From Pseudoalteromonas sp. P1-25 (GTDB lineage Bacteria; Pseudomonadota; Gammaproteobacteria; Enterobacterales; Alteromonadaceae): a stretch of 64,000 nt of DNA. Where the stretch lies: NCBI RefSeq assembly GCF_001401805.1, contig NZ_LKDW01000002.1, positions 124,001 through 188,000 of the forward strand. The letters are read 5' to 3'. Below the pieces are notes generated by a model, which ran no database searches, was not told the DNA's origin, and saw only the letters and a program-made list of their open reading frames with translations. The position numbers and the translations under genes were made by a program. Each line of letters opens with the position of its first letter. Positions within the stretch are counted from its first letter, which is position 1. Shown here one piece after another: positions 9,309 to 18,857 of this stretch.

Positions 9309-9880
9309 ATGCCAAGGCGAGTGACGTTAAAAAAGGAACCGCGATTGAGTTTAATAATCGTGTGTTGGTAGTTAAAGATATTGTACGTTCGGTACCACAA
9401 GGTCGTGCAGGCGGTAGTTTGTACCGTATGCGTTTATACGATGTCGTAACAGGTGCAAAAGTAGACGAAACCTTCAAAGACAGCGACATGCTAACCCTAG
9501 CAGACTTAACTCGCCGCGAAGCAATGCTTTCGTACATTGATGGCGATGAATACGTGTTTATGGATAATGAAGACTACACGCCGTATAACTTAAACAAAGA
9601 GGCAATAGCAGAAGAAATTCAATTCGTTAACGAAGAAACGCAAGGCGTACACGTTATTGTGATTGATGGCTCGCCTGTAGGTTTAGATTTGCCATCGAGC
9701 GTAGAGTTGGTTGTTGAAGAGACTGACCCTTCAATCAAAGGTGCTTCTGCGAGTGCGCGCTCTAAGCCTGCACGTCTGAGCACGGGTTTAACCATTTCGG
9801 TGCCTGAGCATATCTCTACGGGCGACCGTATCCGTATTAATACGGCTGAGCACAAATTTATGGGCCGCGCTGAAAAGTAG
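9309..9880 (+). CDS. efpL: Elongation factor P-like protein EfpL (YeiP), apparent one-base frameshift near the start
   Basis: From about 9317 to 9880 the frame encodes a complete EF-P-like protein: KOW-like N-domain, the tip loop with [13 protein letters not shown], an OB domain, and the C-terminal signature [17 protein letters not shown]. EfpL relieves ribosome stalling at polyproline-like motifs. The natural start is the ATG at 9309, 8 bp after AGGA, but it is out of frame with the rest. Reading ATG-CCA-A and then GCG-AGT-GAC-GTT gives the expected N-terminus (M-P-K/R-A-S-D-V-K-K-G) only if one base is added in CCAAGGCG at 9312-9319. Without it the first in-frame start is GTG 9362, which removes the first strand of the N-domain and has no ribosome-binding site. 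Either a sequence error or a true lesion. Confidence 0.85.
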
Positions 9881-9897
9881 CCCAAGCTATATGATAA

Positions 9898-9922
9898 AGC
9901 TGGCGTTATGCCGGCTTTTTTT
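9898..9922 (+). terminator. Terminator of efpL
   Basis: Stem AGCTGGC / GCCGGCT with one G-T pair, loop GTTAT, followed by a run of seven T (9916-9922). It begins 18 bp after the stop. Confidence 0.85.
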
Positions 9923-10143
9923 ATGTCAAAATTTTATAAATTAAGTAAACACAACCTATATCAATACTTAATTTATATAAGCTGATAGCTAGAGCCGCTA
10001 CTTATTCGTCTGATTAAACGGGCCTATTTGCCCTAAAATACGTAGCTTTGCTTTTGAGTTTAATGGAGAAGATGTTTGCTTTTCCGTACACAGGTGTTTG
10101 CATACACAATTAAGAAGCCAATCTGTGTATTTGCTCCATGGCA

Positions 10144-12402
10144 TTACCTTATTTGAGCTAAGTGTTTATTAGCACTTATAAGGCTTGGCGTAGAGTTACT
10201 TTGTTGCTGTTTCAAAAACGCGGTAAATTCATCTTTTGAAAGCGGTTTAGAATAGAAATAGCCTTGCACCGTTTCACAATTTAGCGTTTTAAGTATGTCA
10301 ATTTGGCTTGCTTGCTCCACACCTTCAGCAACCACATGTAAATCGAGGTTTTGTGCAATCGTCACAATAGAGTCAACCATATTACGGCCTCGTTCGGTGG
10401 TCATGTCATCAATAAATGCTTTGTCTACTTTTAAGGTATTGAGCGGAAATTGTTTTAAGTACGCTAAAGATGAATAACCTGTGCCAAAATCGTCCATGGC
10501 TAAATGAATACCACGGGCACTTAGCGAGCGCATAATTGCAATGGCTTCTTGCGGGTCGTCCATTACGGTGCCTTCGGTAATTTCCAGCTCTAAAAAGTAA
10601 GAGGGAAGTTCGTTTTTTTGTAAGATCACGTCAATACGGGTTGTTAAATCTGGCAAGCTAAACTGCTTAGCCGACAAGTTAACTGCAACGCGGCCGCTAA
10701 ATAGCCCATCGTCTAGCCACTGCTTTACATCGCGACACGCTTTGTTTAAAACCACCTCACCAATTTCTATAATTTGCCCGGTTTCTTCTGCAATAGGAAT
10801 AAAAACGCCGGGGCTAATAACGCCTTTTTTGGGCGTTATAAAGCGCACTAATGCCTCCATTCCGGTGAGTTTACCTGTGCGAATATTCATTTTTGGTTGG
10901 TAATACACTTCAAAATGGTTTTCTTTTAGACCAAAGCGCATTAGGTTTTCTATTTGTAAGCGTTTAACCGCTTGGCGGTTCATAGTGTCGTTAAAAAACA
11001 GATAACTATTACCTTTCTTTTTAGCGTGATACATAGCGGTATCAGCGTTTTTTAACAGTAGTTCTGGCGTACTGCCATCTTCAGGGAATAACACTATGCC
11101 TACGCTAGAGGTAATCGCGAGCTCATGGCCTGCCATTTTAAATGGGGTGGCAATAGCGGCTAAAAACTGTTTTGCCATGCGCGTTATCACATGTATGTCG
11201 TTTGTATCTGCCATAACTAGGGCAAATTCATCCCCCCCTAAGCGGTAAAAAACATCATTCTCGCGGGTTAATTTATTTAACCGCATAGCCAATTTTGCTA
11301 ACAAGCTGTCGCCTAGCTGGTGGCCTAACGAGTCATTTATTTTTTTAAAGTTATCTAAATCAAATACCAAAAGGGCGTGATGGGTGTTTTGTTTTACTAG
11401 CTTTTGTAGGTTCGTAAAAAATAAATTTCTATTTGGTAAACTGGTCGTGCGGTCTCTATTTGATAAATTATGTAACTGCGATTGTGCATTTTTACGTTCA
11501 GTTAAATCTGAATAAACCACGACATAGTTTGTTATTTGGTGTTGAGCGTTTTTTATCTCATCAATAGAAATTTCTATAGGTAGTAAAACTCGCTCGCTAT
11601 TGCGCAGTTTTACCTCTTGTTGAATTCGCTCACGCTCTCGTACTATATTTTTAATGTTTTCTATATAGCTTTTATCGTAACCAGGTAAGTTAAAAGGCTT
11701 TTTAATGTACTGCTCTCTAACGCCACCAAACAGGGTTAAAAAGCTGGGGTTTATATCAACTAAGTTAAAGTTTTTATCATAGATAGCGAGTGCATCAGTA
11801 AGGGATTCAACACACTTAGCAAATAAATTGAGGCGCTCTTGTGTTGATTTTAACACTGAAATATCGCGCACTGTGCCAGTCATCCTCAGTGGGGCTAAGT
11901 TAGCATCTTTTTCTATTATTTTTCCGCGGTCTAATACCCAGTGCCAGTGGCCAAAGGTGTCTTTAATGCGGTAAGTGGCTTCAAAAAAAGCAGACTTTTG
12001 AGCAAAGTGTTTTTTTAGTAAATGCTCAACTGAAGCAATGTCGTGTGGGTGAATTAAGCTTTTGTTTGGCGGAAAACCCATTAACGTTGTTGAGTCCATC
12101 ATGTATTTGTCGTTAATGCGAATAACTTCGCCAGTTTTTATATTCCAATCCCAAAGTGTATCACCACTGCCTTCAACAGTGCTTTTTAAGCGTTTTTCCG
12201 AGAGGCTATGCTGCAGTCTAGAGCGCTTTAATTTATAAATTACCAATAATAGATACGGCAAAGCCAGCGCGAGGAGGGCGCTGGAAACAGTTAAAACAGT
12301 GTGGGTATCTATGTTAAAGGCGTGTTCAAAGGCAACCGCTACGGGTGATAGGCTTAGCAGCAACCAGCAAAAACTACATTTTATTATTGTTATTTTTATC
12401 AT
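10144..12402 (-). CDS. Membrane-bound PAS/GGDEF/EAL cyclic-di-GMP protein
   Basis: 752 residues. A signal-like hydrophobic N-terminus (1-24) and a second transmembrane helix (about 35-57) come first. Two PAS regions follow (about 75-190 with a PAC-like end, and 195-310), then a GGDEF domain with an intact YRLGGDEF motif, then an EAL domain with MEALVRF, EITEG, DDFGTGYSSLAYLK, KVDKAFI and AEGVE. All residues expected for cyclase and phosphodiesterase activity are visible, so it could make or degrade c-di-GMP depending on its input. The N-terminus is too short for a large periplasmic sensor; the PAS domains probably sense cytoplasmic signals. The gene stands 55 bp downstream of the pitrilysin-like gene on the same strand and may be co-transcribed with it. 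Confidence 0.92.
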   Translation of the reverse strand: MIKITIIKCSFCWLLLSLSPVAVAFEHAFNIDTHTVLTVSSALLALALPYLLLVIYKLKRSRLQHSLSEKRLKSTVEGSGDTLWDWNIKTGEVIRINDKYMMDSTTLMGFPPNKSLIHPHDIASVEHLLKKHFAQKSAFFEATYRIKDTFGHWHWVLDRGKIIEKDANLAPLRMTGTVRDISVLKSTQERLNLFAKCVESLTDALAIYDKNFNLVDINPSFLTLFGGVREQYIKKPFNLPGYDKSYIENIKNIVRERERIQQEVKLRNSERVLLPIEISIDEIKNAQHQITNYVVVYSDLTERKNAQSQLHNLSNRDRTTSLPNRNLFFTNLQKLVKQNTHHALLVFDLDNFKKINDSLGHQLGDSLLAKLAMRLNKLTRENDVFYRLGGDEFALVMADTNDIHVITRMAKQFLAAIATPFKMAGHELAITSSVGIVLFPEDGSTPELLLKNADTAMYHAKKKGNSYLFFNDTMNRQAVKRLQIENLMRFGLKENHFEVYYQPKMNIRTGKLTGMEALVRFITPKKGVISPGVFIPIAEETGQIIEIGEVVLNKACRDVKQWLDDGLFSGRVAVNLSAKQFSLPDLTTRIDVILQKNELPSYFLELEITEGTVMDDPQEAIAIMRSLSARGIHLAMDDFGTGYSSLAYLKQFPLNTLKVDKAFIDDMTTERGRNMVDSIVTIAQNLDLHVVAEGVEQASQIDILKTLNCETVQGYFYSKPLSKDEFTAFLKQQQSNSTPSLISANKHLAQIR

Positions 12403-12457
12403 TTGTTTTATTACTACTAATTAACAAACAATAATTTAAATCATGCCTCCTTTAGAG

Positions 12458-15181
12458 TCAAAGAGATTGCGAGCAAAGCGGCATTTTTTGCGATTTATTT
12501 ACTTTTGCGCTACTTAATAACTCATACCTTGGTCTATCGTCTGCAAAAGTAGCCATTGTATAGGCCTTTATTTGCTCAAGGGTAAGCGTATGGAGAGCCT
12601 CTAACAGGCGTTTTTGCATATGAAAGTTATGATCTTTATTACCTATTGCAAGCCAAAAGCGCTGTGAACGTAACCGTAGGTTTTTATCTTTTTCAGCAAT
12701 ATGAGTTGCTAACCCTTGTTTATGCTGCTGCCATGCTGTTTCATCTAGGGCGTCTAGGTTGGCAATAAATTGGCTTACAAAATGATTATGTCTGTGCAGC
12801 AGGGTTTGAGCTTCAAATTTTGGTGATTGTATATAAAAAGCGATACCGGCTCGGGTGTTAAAAGGGGCGTAACCTGTGCCAACTAAGTACCCTAATTGCT
12901 GAGTTGTTCGCAGTTCGTTAAAGTAATCTTGGTTTATTAAATGATTAAGCGCCATTAATTTTACTTTTTCATTTACATCAGAGGTTTGCGCCTGATAATA
13001 AATAACCATAGCGTGGTCGCTACAAGGCAGTTCAAGCTGACAGCGGGTTACTTGATCTATTTCACGCAGCGGGCGTGTTAAATCTTCAATAGCAGCGGCA
13101 CTTTTTAGATGTTCAGCCACTTTTTTATGGAACACTTTTGCATCTGTATGCTGCCAATTACCATGTAAAAAGGACTCAACATGTAAAGCTTTAAAAAAGT
13201 CGACTCGAAATTCGTTAAATTGCTGAAAACACGTATTTTTAAGTGCTGTAGCTAATTCATTAGGCTGCGGATTCCATGGCATTATTTTAGCCCCTAACAC
13301 GCTAAATAGCTCACTTACGGGCTTATTTTGGTTACTGTTTCGCCAGTGTCTTACCAGTTGCTTTTTGTATTCAGCAAAGCGACGGGCGCAAATATCAACA
13401 TTAAACAGTGCATCAAGTAATTGCTCTACTAACTCTAACTGACTCGTGGATAGCCCCGCTGTGTGAAGCGTAAGCCCGCCTTGATGTGAGGTTAAATGAT
13501 AACTAAGCCCAGCTAGTTCTGCAGGGTAAAATTGCTCACCGACACTGTCCATAAATAAGTCGCTAAAAAGGCGAGTTAAGGCCATGTGTTTTACATCTTT
13601 TACTGCAAAGTGCGAGTCCATTGCTAAATAAAAATGACCTTTTGCCACTCTAAAGGTGTTGTCTTGTTTAAACCAAAAATCAAAACCAGACTCTTTAACT
13701 AACAATACAGGCTTTGTTTGTGGTTTTTCGACTTCATATAATACCACTTCTTTTGTTAAATAAGGATTTGCTGAAGGCAGCAGCATGGTGTTTAAGGGTT
13801 TATTTATATGTGAAAGCGACTCCAGCCAATGCGGCGAAATTGCCTCAACTTTGTAAGGGGTGTTGTACCACGCGGTTGTGTGCTCTGCCTCAACGCCTGG
13901 GTGAATAAGTACCAAGCGCATATTCTGTGGGGTAAGCCATTGCATAGCCATTTCGTGAGCGGCTTTATTAAAACCCTCCATTAAGTAATCGCCTTGCACA
14001 TAGTTAGCTTCGTCGTAGTGCTGCATATTAATACTCAGATTACTTACCCAATCAATTAAGCGCGATTTTTCTTGGTTATCAAACGCAATTTGTAACAGGT
14101 TTTTTTTATCTTGATACAGGCGCGGTAGTTTGTCGGTGTTGTCGTTGATTAGGCAAATATACTCAAACACAATTTCTATTATGTCTTCAAAGTATTCAAT
14201 GCCTTCATCGGTAAGGGCCATGCTAATGTTAAAATCTTTAAAGTTACTTCCATTTATACCGCCACCGGCAGAAAGGGCGTTAATCCACCCTTGTTCTTTT
14301 AAAATAGAGTACAGCGAGCCTGCGCCTTCGTAGCCTAGTAGATGGGCTATAAAACTTACCGTTTTGTGTCGGTAAAAGTCATCAATATTTGGCATAGCAA
14401 AACTAACTATAAGCTTTTGCATATGCTTATGCGGTTCTATATGCAGTATTTTGCCTATGTCTTGTGTGCGGTACAAAGGTTCATTGATAGCGGGCTTTAC
14501 TAGGTCTTTATCCCCTTTGATAGGGCTAAAGTAATGTCGTACCCATTGCGCTAGTGTATCGAGCGGTTCATTCGCGCATATCACTAATGTCATCCACTGT
14601 GCTTGATAGTGGTTAGTAAAAAAGTCTCTGAGCTCGTCACTTATACAGCGTTCTCTATCTGCAAGTGTTTGTAAATTGCCAACGGAAAACTTCGCAAAAG
14701 GGTGGGCTGGGTTTACGGTTTCTTTATGAGCCTGATAAATGCGCCGACCGTCGTCTTTTATTTTTAATTTAAACTCAGCGTCGATAGCATTACGCTCTTT
14801 TTCGGTTTCTGCTGGGTTTAATAATGGGGCTATAAAAAAACGGCTAAACTGTGCAAGTGCACCTTCAAGTGCTTGATTATTAATATCAAAGAAATAACAA
14901 GTGTGTTCAGTGCCGGTCCATGCGTTAGTATTGCCGCCAGCTTGTGAAACAAAATTATTAAAGCTTCCAGAATCAGGGTATTGGTCGGTACCTAAAAAAA
15001 GCATATGTTCTAAAAAGTGTGCGAGGCCTTGCCTATCAAGGGGATCATCAAAATGGCCAGCGTTTATGGCCATAGAAGCAGCGGCTTTAGTTGAATCTTT
15101 ATCTTGCACTAATAATACTTTTAGCCCATTGTCGAGTGTAATGGCGCGGTATGCTCTGTTATCATTGCGGCTGATATTCAA
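12458..15181 (-). CDS. M16 family insulinase/pitrilysin-like zinc peptidase
   Basis: 907 residues. The inverted zinc motif H55-F-L-E58-H59 is followed by the third ligand region NAIDAEFKLK (about residue 130). The second half is the inactive M16 lobe. The length matches the insulysin/protease III group, which encloses peptides in a closed clam-shell chamber. I see no convincing signal peptide (it starts MNISRNDNRAYR), so the enzyme is likely cytoplasmic, unlike E. coli PtrA, which is periplasmic. It degrades small peptides; the substrate is unknown. Transcribed towards the GGDEF/EAL gene. Confidence 0.92.
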   Translation of the reverse strand: MNISRNDNRAYRAITLDNGLKVLLVQDKDSTKAAASMAINAGHFDDPLDRQGLAHFLEHMLFLGTDQYPDSGSFNNFVSQAGGNTNAWTGTEHTCYFFDINNQALEGALAQFSRFFIAPLLNPAETEKERNAIDAEFKLKIKDDGRRIYQAHKETVNPAHPFAKFSVGNLQTLADRERCISDELRDFFTNHYQAQWMTLVICANEPLDTLAQWVRHYFSPIKGDKDLVKPAINEPLYRTQDIGKILHIEPHKHMQKLIVSFAMPNIDDFYRHKTVSFIAHLLGYEGAGSLYSILKEQGWINALSAGGGINGSNFKDFNISMALTDEGIEYFEDIIEIVFEYICLINDNTDKLPRLYQDKKNLLQIAFDNQEKSRLIDWVSNLSINMQHYDEANYVQGDYLMEGFNKAAHEMAMQWLTPQNMRLVLIHPGVEAEHTTAWYNTPYKVEAISPHWLESLSHINKPLNTMLLPSANPYLTKEVVLYEVEKPQTKPVLLVKESGFDFWFKQDNTFRVAKGHFYLAMDSHFAVKDVKHMALTRLFSDLFMDSVGEQFYPAELAGLSYHLTSHQGGLTLHTAGLSTSQLELVEQLLDALFNVDICARRFAEYKKQLVRHWRNSNQNKPVSELFSVLGAKIMPWNPQPNELATALKNTCFQQFNEFRVDFFKALHVESFLHGNWQHTDAKVFHKKVAEHLKSAAAIEDLTRPLREIDQVTRCQLELPCSDHAMVIYYQAQTSDVNEKVKLMALNHLINQDYFNELRTTQQLGYLVGTGYAPFNTRAGIAFYIQSPKFEAQTLLHRHNHFVSQFIANLDALDETAWQQHKQGLATHIAEKDKNLRLRSQRFWLAIGNKDHNFHMQKRLLEALHTLTLEQIKAYTMATFADDRPRYELLSSAKVNKSQKMPLCSQSL

Positions 15182-15363
15182 ATGATGCTCCTGAAACTAA
15201 ACGTTTACTTGTTAACAACAGATGATAGCTTCAGGACAGCGAAAAATAGCGAAAAGATTTACCTGAATATCATGAGAGAATTATTCTTTGGAATAATAGT
15301 TAATATAGCGGACAAATGGGCAAACTGGCTACTGTTTTATATTCATTAATCGGTTGATTATTT

Positions 15364-15834
15364 ATGAAAACAATCTTAATTATGCGCCACGGCGAAGCAA
15401 CACCGATGCAAGCTAACGACGCAGCAAGAAATCTAACACCGAAAGGCCATGCAGAAGCAGAAAAAATGGGCTTATGGTTACACCAACATTTTTCTGTTGA
15501 CGCTTTGTTGGTAAGTCCTTACTCGCGGGCACAGCAAACAGCTAAAGAAGTCGAGAAAAACAATGTATTCAAATTTAGTGAAACGTGTAGCGATATTATT
15601 CCTGAGGGAAAGCCACAAATAGCAGCTGACTATTTAGAAACACTTATTGCTATGCACCCCCAGTGCAATACCTGGTTAGTGGTCGCCCATATGCCTATTG
15701 TTAGCTATATAGTTGATCAACTCACTCCGGGTAATATGCCTATTTTTAACACCGCGGCGGTTGCTGTAATTCAGTATGATGAAACCTCACAGCGCAGTGA
15801 ATATATTAATATCAACGCGCCTGCCAATATATAG
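15364..15834 (+). CDS. sixA: Phosphohistidine phosphatase SixA
   Basis: 156 residues, as in E. coli SixA. Histidine phosphatase superfamily: R8-H9-G10 at the start with His9 as nucleophile, SPYSRAQQTAKEV in the middle, and a second active-site His in VVAHMPIVSYIV. SixA removes phosphate from phosphohistidine in Hpt domains (ArcB) and in the nitrogen phosphotransferase system. The neighbourhood (fadIJ, smrB, prmB, aroC) matches the E. coli sixA locus. A RidA-family gene follows 15 bp downstream, so the two form a small operon. Confidence 0.9.
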   Translation: MKTILIMRHGEATPMQANDAARNLTPKGHAEAEKMGLWLHQHFSVDALLVSPYSRAQQTAKEVEKNNVFKFSETCSDIIPEGKPQIAADYLETLIAMHPQCNTWLVVAHMPIVSYIVDQLTPGNMPIFNTAAVAVIQYDETSQRSEYININAPANI

Positions 15835-15849
15835 AAAAAAGAGATAACT

Positions 15850-16200
15850 ATGAGTATAGAACGCCTTGAAACGGGTGCGCGCATGAGCCGTATAGTTAAG
15901 CATAATGGAACCGTTTATTTATGCGGACAAGTATGCAGTGACGCAGAGCAAAACATAACAGAGCAAACGCAAACAATGCTCAACAAAGTAGAGGCCTTAC
16001 TTGAGCAGGCGGGGAGTTCTAAAAAGCATATGCTCAGCGCAACTATTTACGTTAAAAGCATGGAATATTTTGCCGATATGAATGCGGTTTGGGATGCATG
16101 GGTACCAGAAGGTTATGCACCAGCACGCGCCTGTGTTGAAGCTAAAATGGCGCGCGATGCACTATTAGTAGAAATTTCGGTAGTGGCCGCACTTAAATAA
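15850..16200 (+). CDS. RidA family protein (enamine/imine deaminase)
   Basis: 116 residues, a single YjgF/YER057c/UK114 domain. The substrate-pocket Arg is in [19 protein letters not shown] (about residues 95-113), equivalent to Arg105 of RidA. RidA enzymes hydrolyse reactive enamines and imines formed by pyridoxal-phosphate enzymes. The sequence is shorter and more divergent than E. coli RidA, so it may belong to another Rid subgroup. It lies 15 bp after sixA with the ribosome-binding site GAGA, probably in the same transcript. No functional link to SixA is known to me. Confidence 0.85.
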   Translation: MSIERLETGARMSRIVKHNGTVYLCGQVCSDAEQNITEQTQTMLNKVEALLEQAGSSKKHMLSATIYVKSMEYFADMNAVWDAWVPEGYAPARACVEAKMARDALLVEISVVAALK

Positions 16201-16206
16201 GTGTTG

Positions 16207-17139
16207 TTATAAAAGTACAGCAAGCCACAACGAAAAGCTTACAACACTAAGCACTGTTGAAAGCACCACTGCACCGGCGAGCGTAACTTGATGCGTATTT
16301 AATTGGCTTGCAATTAAATACGCATTAACGCCAACGGGTGAGGCGCTCAGCAATACCAGTACGTTACGAATTTGCGTATCTAATGCAAACACCCATGTAG
16401 CTGCTACATACACAGCAGCAGGCAACACCAGTATTTTTAATAGTGAAGAAATAAGCGCTGGCTGCCAATTAGCGGCTACTTTATAAAACACCAAATTAGC
16501 ACCTAATACAAATAAAGCGCACGCAATAGCAGGGCTTGCAAGTAGCTCTAAGGCGTTGGCTAAATTAGCAAATAATGTAATCCCCGACACATTTAAAAGT
16601 AACCCACAGCCAATACTCAACACAATAGGGTTAAGAATCATGTTTTTAGCAAATTTTGTCCACGAGAAATCAGCTGTGTTTCCTTTCGCGCCTATTAAAT
16701 AAGTTAACGCAAAAAGCAGCGTGCTATGAAATGTGATGATCATAAAGGCGATAGCAATCATGTCTTTGCCAAGTGAAGCAATAACAATGGGTATACCCAC
16801 TAACACCATATTTGAATAACTTCCAGCAAGACCAAACACACTATGCTGTTGATAATTTCCCGCACTTTCTTGTTTGGTTAAACAGTACCTATCAATAAGT
16901 ATGCCCAAAGCAAATACCGCTAACACAGGAATATAAAAGCTTAAAAATGCTTGGAGGCTAATACTTTGATGCAAATTTATTTGCGACATATTGAGCATTA
17001 AAAAGGCGGGTAAGCTCACATAAAAAGTAAATTTACTTAAGCCGGCAATATGCTGCTGATTAAAAAATTTAAAATAACAACAGGTGTAGCCCAATGCGAC
17101 AATAAAAATTAATGGAAAAATAATCGAAAAAATTTGCAC
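16207..17139 (-). CDS. AEC family transporter (auxin efflux carrier superfamily)
   Basis: 310 residues with about ten hydrophobic helices in two five-helix halves, the AEC (PF03547) pattern; the central polar break in helix 4 region reads GSYSNMVLVGIPI, typical of the family. It is an inner-membrane permease; relatives export malate, malonate or auxin-like acids, but the substrate cannot be assigned. The GTG start has GAGGAAG upstream. It lies 15 bp after smrB on the same strand and is likely in the same transcript. It is convergent with the RidA gene. Confidence 0.85.
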   Translation of the reverse strand: MQIFSIIFPLIFIVALGYTCCYFKFFNQQHIAGLSKFTFYVSLPAFLMLNMSQINLHQSISLQAFLSFYIPVLAVFALGILIDRYCLTKQESAGNYQQHSVFGLAGSYSNMVLVGIPIVIASLGKDMIAIAFMIITFHSTLLFALTYLIGAKGNTADFSWTKFAKNMILNPIVLSIGCGLLLNVSGITLFANLANALELLASPAIACALFVLGANLVFYKVAANWQPALISSLLKILVLPAAVYVAATWVFALDTQIRNVLVLLSASPVGVNAYLIASQLNTHQVTLAGAVVLSTVLSVVSFSLWLAVLL

Positions 17140-17154
17140 GTATTCTTCCTCTAA

Positions 17155-17712
17155 TTAGCGTCTAAACTCATCGCTTTGTGGTAAATCAATTAAAATCAAC
17201 ACGGCACCGCGCCCGCCATATTCTAGCGGTGCTTGGTGCATGGCTATTACATCGGGGTGCTGCACCAAGTACTGCGGTACTTTGTGTTTTAAAACACGCT
17301 CGCCAATACCATGCACTATGCACGCGCAGTAATAATGCTGTTTTTTGCACTCGTGAATAAGCCCTGCGAGTTCATCTTTTGCACGTTCTTTATTAAGCCC
17401 GTGCAGGTCGAGAGTTAAATCGGGCGCAAAGTCGCCGCGTCGCAACTGTTTTGCTAAAAAAGAGTCGTGACCATTTTGCACATAGTTAATGGTGCTATTT
17501 GTGTCTATATCGGGGATATATTCGTCAGAAAAGAAAAATTCAGACTCAACCTGCTTTTTTTGCTGGGCAAATTGCTTCGCTTGTGACACTTTAGGTTTTG
17601 TATCAAACCTATGGGTATCTTGTTTGAACACCTTAGCGCCTGTAATTGTTTGGCGAAAAAGGTCAATGTCGTCGTTGCTTAGGGACGATTGTGATGAGAT
17701 GTCTTTTTTCAT
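17155..17712 (-). CDS. smrB: Ribosome rescue endonuclease SmrB
   Basis: 185 residues. An N-terminal basic/helical extension (1-90) precedes a Smr domain with the DLHGL motif (about residues 102-106) and the IVHGIGERVLK motif (about 134-144). SmrB binds collided ribosomes and cuts the mRNA between them. The divergent neighbour is prmB, as in E. coli (smrB/prmB/aroC), which supports orthology. The intergenic gap of 151 bp must hold both promoters. Confidence 0.9.
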   Translation of the reverse strand: MKKDISSQSSLSNDDIDLFRQTITGAKVFKQDTHRFDTKPKVSQAKQFAQQKKQVESEFFFSDEYIPDIDTNSTINYVQNGHDSFLAKQLRRGDFAPDLTLDLHGLNKERAKDELAGLIHECKKQHYYCACIVHGIGERVLKHKVPQYLVQHPDVIAMHQAPLEYGGRGAVLILIDLPQSDEFRR

Positions 17713-17863
17713 AAATTTTACCTAAACAAAAAAACGTAAAAACGCAGCGCAAAAGGCGGTACAATATAAAGGTGAGGGGCAATTGTAATTTGCTCAGCAC
17801 AGTTAGGCAATGCAATCGTTGCAAAGACTCAAAACAGTCAGTTAGCTAAAACAGGTAAAAAAT

Positions 17864-18799
17864 ATGAGTGATTTACAAATAGAAGAAGCAACACTTGATG
17901 AAGCTGTTGCAGAACTGTCAACGTTACATGACTGGTTACGCTGGACTACAAGCCAATTTGCAAGTAGTGGAATATTTTTTGGACATGGCACAGATAACGC
18001 GTGGGATGAAGCCGTTAGCTTATTACTTCCTGCATTAAGTTTACCTATTGATGCCCCCAAAGAGTTAATGCATGCGCGGTTAACAAGTACAGAAAAAAAC
18101 CGCCTAGCAGGGTTAATCGCAGAGCGTATAAACGACTGCACGCCGGTGCCATATTTAACAAACACTGCTTGGTTTGCGGGCATGCCATTTTATGTCGATG
18201 AGCGTGTGCTTATTCCGCGCTCGCCGTTTGCAGAACTTATTGCTAATAAGTTTTCACCGTGGCTTGAGCAGCCGCAAAGCGTTAACCGTATTTTAGATTT
18301 ATGCACAGGCTCTGCTTGTATTGCCATTGCGCTTGCTCAGGCGTTTGAAACGGCACAAGTAGATGCGGTTGATATATCGTATGAAGCGCTTGAAGTAGCA
18401 GATATAAATATAAACGACTATATGCTAAGCGACCGCGTACTGCCTATTCAGTCAGATGTATTTAGTGGTGTGCCAGGGCAAAAGTATGACCTAATAGTAG
18501 CCAACCCACCGTATGTTGATGCTGAAGACATGGCTGATTTACCACGTGAGTTTCATCATGAGCCTGAGCTTGGTTTAGCATCTGGCCATGATGGCTTAGA
18601 CGTTACACGTACTATTTTAGAGCATGCAAGCAATCATCTAACTGATAACGGTTTGTTATTTGTAGAAGTTGGTAACTCTATGGTACATATGGATGCCTTG
18701 TATCCGGGCGAACCCTTTGAGTGGGTTGAGTTTGAGCAAGGTGGCTTAGGTGTATTTGTAATAAGCAAAGCGCAGCTTGATACGTATTTTGCTAAATAA
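17864..18799 (+). CDS. prmB: 50S ribosomal protein uL3 N5-glutamine methyltransferase PrmB
   Basis: 311 residues. SAM-binding motif I is ILDLCTGSACIAIALA (about residues 145-160). The catalytic NPPYVD motif that orients the glutamine amide is at about residues 211-216. The N-terminal helical domain is that of PrmB/PrmC. PrmB methylates a glutamine of ribosomal protein uL3 and helps 50S assembly. Upstream of aroC and divergent from smrB as in E. coli, which separates it from PrmC (normally next to prfA). A weak hairpin lies between it and aroC. Confidence 0.94.
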   Translation: MSDLQIEEATLDEAVAELSTLHDWLRWTTSQFASSGIFFGHGTDNAWDEAVSLLLPALSLPIDAPKELMHARLTSTEKNRLAGLIAERINDCTPVPYLTNTAWFAGMPFYVDERVLIPRSPFAELIANKFSPWLEQPQSVNRILDLCTGSACIAIALAQAFETAQVDAVDISYEALEVADININDYMLSDRVLPIQSDVFSGVPGQKYDLIVANPPYVDAEDMADLPREFHHEPELGLASGHDGLDVTRTILEHASNHLTDNGLLFVEVGNSMVHMDALYPGEPFEWVEFEQGGLGVFVISKAQLDTYFAK

Positions 18800-18806
18800 A
18801 TTTTAA

Positions 18807-18824
18807 GCCGAGCACATGCTCGGC
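18807..18824 (+). terminator. Hairpin between prmB and aroC
   Basis: GCCGAGC-ACAT-GCTCGGC followed by AACTTTTG. The U-run is short and interrupted, so it may be a partial terminator or an mRNA-stabilising hairpin. Confidence 0.5.
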
Positions 18825-18857
18825 AACTTTTGTAGTCATTAGGAATGAGGAAAGTTA

